Shown: in pieces, positions 5,692 to 9,066 of the stretch | Numbering within the stretch: the first letter of the stretch is position 1 | Layout of the letters: every line of letters begins with the position of its first letter | Assembly: GCA_900554725.1 (NCBI GenBank) | Contig: USII01000032.1 | Span: 1-9,066 of the forward strand | Origin: an uncultured Eubacteriales bacterium | GTDB lineage: Bacteria > Bacillota > Clostridia > Christensenellales > Christensenellaceae | Direction: 5' to 3' | DNA length: 9,066 bases | Position numbers and translations under genes: made by a program | Notes under the pieces: model-generated | The model's database searches: none | Told to the model about the DNA's origin: nothing | What the model saw: the letters and a program-made list of their open reading frames with translations, nothing else

Positions 5692-6335
5692 AACCATATG
5701 TTCCCTCCTGTGAGGAGGAAGCGCGCTATCTTGCCGCGTATGACCCAAGCAAATATAAAAACCCCGCCGTTACGGCGGATATTGCACTGTTCGGCCGGGA
5801 AGGGGAGGATCTTTTTTTGCTGCTCATCCGCCGAGGGGGCTACCCATATAAGGGCTATTTTGCCCTGCCCGGCGGCTTTATCCATATCTCGGAATCCGTT
5901 CCGGCAGGCGCGGCCCGGGAGCTTTTGGAGGAAACGGGCGTGCAGGGGGTAAAGCTCTATGAATGCGGTGTGCTTTCCGAGCCCGAGCGGGATCCGAGGC
6001 AGAGAGTCATTTCCGTGTTGTACTGGGCGGAGGTGGAAAAGGCCGCGGTGCGGCCAGCCGCAGGGGACGATGCCGCTGCGGCGGAATGGTTCCGGTTTTC
6101 GCAATATTCCTGCCAGGGGGAAAAGGGAAACAGGCAATACCGTTTCACCCTCTCGGGCAGCGAAACATTTCATATCGCGCTGCAGGAGGTGTGGGAGAAT
6201 GGCATCCTGCATTATGAACAGATGGGCGATTGCCTTGCCAACGATCATGCTCAGGCCTGCCTGATGGCCTATTTGGGATACCTGCGGGAGCAGGAGGGAG
6301 CCTGCCCCGGCAGATTTTCGCCCGCTGGGGCATAG
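5688..6335 (+). CDS. NUDIX hydrolase (ADP-ribose pyrophosphatase-like)
   Basis: Predicted to split a nucleoside diphosphate linked to another group, with Mg2+ or Mn2+. The Nudix box G-x5-E-x7-RELLEETGV is complete at residues 63-85, with the metal-binding glutamates in R-E-L-L-E-E. The lead-in KNPAVTADIALF followed by LLLIRRGGYPYKGYFALPGGF resembles the COG1051/NrtR-type group that includes ADP-ribose pyrophosphatases. No C-terminal winged helix like that of the regulator NrtR is obvious, so a hydrolase is more likely. The length is 215 residues, with a C-terminal extension (about 140-215) past the core domain. The ATG at 5688 overlaps the mnmA stop (ATGA), with AGAAGG six bases upstream; an ATG at 5682 is an alternative that adds two residues. 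The overlap implies translational coupling with mnmA. The substrate cannot be fixed from sequence. Confidence 0.9.
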   Translation: MKPYVPSCEEEARYLAAYDPSKYKNPAVTADIALFGREGEDLFLLLIRRGGYPYKGYFALPGGFIHISESVPAGAARELLEETGVQGVKLYECGVLSEPERDPRQRVISVLYWAEVEKAAVRPAAGDDAAAAEWFRFSQYSCQGEKGNRQYRFTLSGSETFHIALQEVWENGILHYEQMGDCLANDHAQACLMAYLGYLREQEGACPGRFSPAGA

Positions 6336-6400
6336 AATAGAAGAGCGCTCCGGTGCGCCGCATCGGGAGGGCGAGTAGAAGAAGGAAGGAATCGGAACCG

Positions 6401-7762
6401 ATGGAGACAAAGGTAGTGATCTTGGCGGCCGGAGAAGGCACGCGGATGAAATCCAGCCAGCCCAAAGTGCTGCACGACTGCGCGGGCAGAAGCCTGGTGC
6501 AGTGGGTGGCCCAGGCGGCGGGCGCTGTGTGCAGCCGCCCTGTGGTGGTGATTGGCAGCGGCAGCAACGCTGTTCGGCAGGCGCTTGGGGAGGAGGCGTT
6601 TGACTATGCAGTGCAAACACAGCGCTTGGGCTCCGGGCATGCGGTGATGGCCGCAGAGGAGCAGATTGCCGGCAGCGAATATACGGTAGTGCTGGCGGGG
6701 GATATGCCGCTCATCCGGGGGGAATCTGTAAAAAGCCTGCTTGGCTCTGCAAAGGCGGGGGGCTTTTCCTGCATGCTGCTCACCGGCCATATGCAGAATC
6801 CCCGGGGCTACGGCAGAATTCTGCGCGATGAGATTGGCAGTGTTGTGGGCATTGTGGAGGAAAAGGACGCTACGGATTTGCAGCGTTCCATCTGCGAAGT
6901 CAATGTATCCGTCTATTGCTTTCGAACGCAGGATCTGCTCCTTGCCCTGCAAAAGCTGCGGCCGGCCAATGCCCAGGGGGAATATTACCTGACGGACTGC
7001 GTCAAAATCCTGCACGATATGGGCAGGAAGGTAGGCGGCCAGCCGGTGGAAGATCTGGTTGAGTGCATGGGAGTAAACGATCGGGTGCAGCTGGCAGAGG
7101 CGGCCAGGCATATGCGGCAGCGCATCAACGAGGCGCACATGCGCGCCGGCGTGACGCTGCTCGATCCCGCGCAGGCATATATCAGCCCACAAACCGTCAT
7201 CGGGCAGGATACGGTCATCTACCCGGGCGTGATTTTGGAAGGAGAATGCCGCATTGGCAGCGGCTGCACTCTCTATCAGGGCAGCCGGCTTGTGGATAGC
7301 GCAGTGGGCGATGGCGCGACTGTAGAAAATTCCGTGCTGCAAAGCGCCTCTGTGGGCCGGGAAAGCAAAATTGGCCCCTACGCCTTTCTGCGCCCGGGAG
7401 CAGTAGTGGGCGATGGCTGCCGCGTAGGCGATTTTGTGGAGCTGAAAAACGCGGCCGTGGGCAATGGAACCAAGATTTCCCATCTGACTTATGTGGGAGA
7501 TGCCCAGCTTGGAGAGCAGATCAATATTGGCTGCGGCGTGGTGTTTGTCAACTACAACGGCAAGCAGAAGTTCATCACAAAAGTGGGAGATCGCGCGTTT
7601 ATCGGCTGCAATACCAACCTGATTTCCCCGGTCAATATCGGAGAAGGGGCGTATATTGCCGCCGGGGCAACGGTCACACAGGATATCCCGCCCGATGCCC
7701 TCTGCATTGCCCGGGCAAAAGAGGTGATAAAGCCGGGCAGGGCGAAAGGGCGCTATAAATAA
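6401..7762 (+). CDS. glmU: Bifunctional GlmU: glucosamine-1-phosphate acetyltransferase / UDP-GlcNAc pyrophosphorylase
   Basis: Makes UDP-N-acetylglucosamine for peptidoglycan and teichoic acids: it acetylates GlcN-1-P with acetyl-CoA, then joins it to UTP. It has 453 residues, the usual length. The N-terminal uridyltransferase starts VVILAAGEGTRMKS (5-18). It has the uracil-binding QTQRLGSGHAV (72-82), D101 in LAGDMPLI, N168 in CEVNVSVY and N226, matching E. coli D105, N169 and N227. The C-terminal left-handed beta-helix (about 250-435) is built of hexapeptide repeats. It carries R331, K349, H361, Y364 and N384, the counterparts of E. coli R333, K351, catalytic base H363, Y366 and N386. An in-frame GTG at 6353 would add 16 basic residues; I prefer the ATG at 6401, with GAAGGAAGGA ten bases upstream, because the family begins at that point. 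A 65-base gap follows the NUDIX gene. Confidence 0.97.
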   Translation: METKVVILAAGEGTRMKSSQPKVLHDCAGRSLVQWVAQAAGAVCSRPVVVIGSGSNAVRQALGEEAFDYAVQTQRLGSGHAVMAAEEQIAGSEYTVVLAGDMPLIRGESVKSLLGSAKAGGFSCMLLTGHMQNPRGYGRILRDEIGSVVGIVEEKDATDLQRSICEVNVSVYCFRTQDLLLALQKLRPANAQGEYYLTDCVKILHDMGRKVGGQPVEDLVECMGVNDRVQLAEAARHMRQRINEAHMRAGVTLLDPAQAYISPQTVIGQDTVIYPGVILEGECRIGSGCTLYQGSRLVDSAVGDGATVENSVLQSASVGRESKIGPYAFLRPGAVVGDGCRVGDFVELKNAAVGNGTKISHLTYVGDAQLGEQINIGCGVVFVNYNGKQKFITKVGDRAFIGCNTNLISPVNIGEGAYIAAGATVTQDIPPDALCIARAKEVIKPGRAKGRYK

Positions 7763-7809
7763 GCCGGGCGGAAGGCCAGGGCTATGGAAAAACACAAAAG
7801 AGGGTTGCT

Positions 7810-8394
7810 ATGTATCTGATTGCCGGCCTGGGAAACCCGGGCCTGAAATACCGGAAAACGCCGCACAACGCGGGCTTTCTTGCGGCCGATGCGCTGGCCA
7901 AAAATTTGGGCGCGCGGTTTGTGAAAAAGGGAAATGGCAAAGTGGCAGAGGCGCGCATAGGCGCGCAAAAGGTGCTGATTGTCAAGCCGCAGACATTTAT
8001 GAACCTTTCAGGGGAATGCATTGCGCCGCTGGCGCAGTATTACAGAATACCGGCAGAACATATCGTCATCTGTTACGACGATAAGGATTTGGAGCCGGGC
8101 AAGCTGCGCATCCGAAAAGAGGGCAGTGCGGGCAGCCATAACGGCATGAAAAGCGTGATTTTGAGCCTGGGAACCCAGGCGTTTCCGCGCATCCGCATGG
8201 GCATTGGCGCGCCAAGGGGTATGCGGCTTATGGACCATGTGCTGCATAAGCTGACAAAAGAGGAGCAGGCGCTCTATCTTAAAATGGCAGAGGATGCCGC
8301 GGCCGCGGCCGTGCTGCTGGTAAGCCAGGGCATCGAGGCCGCGCAGCAGAAGTTCAGCTCCAAGGCCCCAAAAGGCGGGAATGCATTTGCCTAA
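7810..8394 (+). CDS. pth: Peptidyl-tRNA hydrolase
   Basis: Cleaves the ester bond of peptidyl-tRNAs that drop off the ribosome, recycling tRNA in the cytoplasm. The 194 residues match the bacterial Pth family throughout. The key residues are present: N9 in GLGNPG, catalytic H19 in TPHNAGF, N65 in QTFMNLSG, D90 in YDDKDLEPG and N111 in GSHNGMKS. These correspond to E. coli N10, H20, N68, D93 and N114. AGAGGG at 7799-7804, five bases before the ATG, sets the start. The gene lies 47 bases after glmU with no terminator between, so the two are probably co-transcribed. In Bacillus the equivalent gene (spoVC) also lies between glmU and mfd, but with prs and ctc in between; both are missing here. The last coding bases contain the -35 box of the mfd promoter. 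Confidence 0.97.
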   Translation: MYLIAGLGNPGLKYRKTPHNAGFLAADALAKNLGARFVKKGNGKVAEARIGAQKVLIVKPQTFMNLSGECIAPLAQYYRIPAEHIVICYDDKDLEPGKLRIRKEGSAGSHNGMKSVILSLGTQAFPRIRMGIGAPRGMRLMDHVLHKLTKEEQALYLKMAEDAAAAAVLLVSQGIEAAQQKFSSKAPKGGNAFA

Positions 8395-8415
8395 AGGGTA
8401 AAAGAGCAGTATAAT
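8387..8415 (+). promoter_or_regulatory. Promoter of mfd
   Basis: A consensus TATAAT (8410-8415) lies 17 bases after TTGCCT (8387-8392), a 4-of-6 match to the -35 box that overlaps the pth stop codon. It gives mfd a leader of about 130 bases and an expression route separate from glmU-pth. Confidence 0.68.
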
Positions 8416-8509
8416 AGAAAGAAGAAGATACGCAGGACACGCGCAGAAAACCCTTTGCGCGCGTCTTTGCGTGCCTTTGTGCGCCCTGGAGGTGCCGGGG
8501 CAGAAAAAA

Positions 8510-8526
8510 GGGCGGGTGCGCCGCCC
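8510..8526 (-). terminator. Hairpin with minus-strand T-run in the mfd leader
   Basis: GGGCGG/CCGCCC (8510-8515 with 8521-8526) with a five-base loop follows six A residues. Read on the minus strand this is stem plus U6, an intrinsic terminator form; read on the plus strand it has no U-run. It may stop antisense transcription running out of mfd toward pth, or simply be leader structure just before the mfd ribosome binding site. Confidence 0.4.
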
Positions 8527-8551
8527 AAAAGCGGGAAGAGGGGGAGAAGCT

Positions 8552-9066
8552 ATGAATATTTTGCTGGATACAATCGAAAAACTTCCGGAAATGGCAGCCT
8601 TGCGGCAGGCTGTTTTGAAGGAGAATCTCCCCTGCTCCCTTGCACGAGTGGCGAATGGAGCAAAGCAACATCTGGCCCGGAGCCTTTCGGAAAAGAGGAA
8701 TGTTTTTTTTATATGCGCTACGGATTATGAGGCCCGCCAGCGCTATGCCCAGTATATTTATGCCAATAAAATTCTGCTGCCCGCGCCGCAGATAGAATTG
8801 CATCCGGTGGAAACACGGGGAGAGGAAACTTCCTTTGAGCGCATTGCTGCCCTGAGCAAGCTTGGGGGCGAGGGGAGCGTTGTGTTTTTATCCATGGACA
8901 GCCTGCTTTTTAAGATGCGCCCGGCGGCACAGTTCTACGGACGCTTTCTCATGCTGGAGCAGGGCGCGATTTTCCCTCCGGCAAAGCTTGCGGAGGCGCT
9001 GGTTGCCATGGGCTATGAGGGCGGCCCCATGGTGGAAAGTCCACCATGGGGCCGCCCTCATAGCCC
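8552..9066 (+). CDS. mfd: Transcription-repair coupling factor Mfd, N-terminal fragment
   Basis: Mfd removes RNA polymerase stalled at DNA damage and recruits UvrA for excision repair. Only about 162 residues of a protein usually near 1,150 are present, cut by the window end. They fit the N-terminal UvrB-like domain. ENLPCSLARVANGAKQHLARSL and the following VFFICATDYEARQRY match the first part. ELHPVETRGEETSFERIAALSKL matches the 'R...RL..L..L' stretch. VVFLSMDSLLFKMRPAAQF is the conserved strand and helix before the 'LV.MGYE....VE..GQFSVRGGI' block. The sequence reaches GYEGGPMVES and should continue to GQFSVRGG; instead it becomes PPWGRPHS, encoded by the second arm of a perfect inverted repeat. 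Bases after about 9039 are probably not true Mfd sequence. GAGGGGGAG about seven bases before the ATG sets the start. Confidence 0.9.
   Translation, partial: MNILLDTIEKLPEMAALRQAVLKENLPCSLARVANGAKQHLARSLSEKRNVFFICATDYEARQRYAQYIYANKILLPAPQIELHPVETRGEETSFERIAALSKLGGEGSVVFLSMDSLLFKMRPAAQFYGRFLMLEQGAIFPPAKLAEALVAMGYEGGPMVESPPWGRPHS
9010..9066. repeat. Perfect inverted repeat at the window end (27-base arms, 3-base loop)
   Basis: Bases 9040-9066 are the exact reverse complement of 9010-9036, with AAG (9037-9039) between. The repeat runs to the last base of the window. It interrupts mfd at a highly conserved place, so a fold-back chimera is the likeliest origin. Confidence 0.95.

Noticed and set aside
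5592..6620. A 342-codon minus-strand open frame across the NUDIX gene
   Set aside because: It is antisense to a clear NUDIX gene, rich in Pro/Arg/Ser and without motifs or a start signal.
6269..7795. A 508-codon open frame on the minus strand
   Set aside because: It lies antisense to glmU, resembles no family and has no ribosome binding site. High GC at certain codon positions of glmU explains the lack of stops.
7784..7819. An 11-codon frame overlapping the pth start, possible leader peptide
   Set aside because: Too short to judge; its ribosome binding site is poor, and pth has a better one of its own.
9010..9066. The terminal palindrome as a hairpin telomere, a transcription terminator or a mobile-element end
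   Set aside because: It sits inside the conserved part of mfd, has no T-run, and its arms are coding sequence copied exactly; an artefact is the simpler explanation.
1..9066. CRISPR arrays, tRNA or rRNA genes, insertion sequences, attachment sites, riboswitches
   Set aside because: Reading both strands showed no regular direct repeats, cloverleaf, transposase or integrase fragments, or riboswitch cores that I recognise.

Overview
The window reads as a chromosomal fragment from a Bacillota (Firmicutes) bacterium, most likely a moderately GC-rich member of Clostridia. The grounds are strong purine-rich ribosome binding sites, sigma-A type promoters of the TTGAC-16/17-TATNNT kind, compact hairpin terminators shared by convergent genes, and the order glmU - pth - mfd, which resembles the glmU-prs-ctc-spoVC-mfd region of Bacillus. 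Species cannot be told from this sequence. There are ten protein-coding genes. I see no tRNA, rRNA, CRISPR array, insertion sequence or phage gene.

Left part (1-2085). A small protein made of two ribbon-helix-helix (RHH) DNA-binding repeats is followed by a two-way terminator and a convergent GNAT acetyltransferase gene. The acetyltransferase is divergent from a flavodoxin-fold FMN reductase-like gene. The latter has a four-cysteine iron-sulfur-flavoprotein-like motif, and its promoter has the 19-nt spacer and central dyad typical of MerR-family activators. About 320 bases without a recognisable gene follow, ending in a terminator.

Middle part (2086-4563). A ten-helix EamA-type exporter (minus strand) is divergent from an 83-residue gene. 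That gene encodes only a domain resembling the middle domain of the fatty-acid kinase FakA. It shares a terminator with a convergent Gfo/Idh/MocA oxidoreductase, which in turn is divergent from mnmA.

Right part (4564-9066). This is a plus-strand housekeeping cluster: mnmA (tRNA 2-thiouridine synthesis), a NUDIX hydrolase overlapping it by an ATGA, glmU (UDP-GlcNAc synthesis), pth (peptidyl-tRNA hydrolase) and the start of mfd (transcription-repair coupling factor) with its own promoter. The genes serve translation quality, cell-wall precursor supply and DNA repair. I see no single pathway linking them.

The last 57 bases form a perfect fold-back: 27-base arms with a 3-base loop. The second arm replaces expected Mfd sequence, so bases 9040-9066 are probably an amplification or assembly artefact. 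The observations most worth following are the tandem RHH protein, the stand-alone FakA-like domain and the MerR-type promoter of the flavoprotein gene. I found no clear multi-gene novel system.
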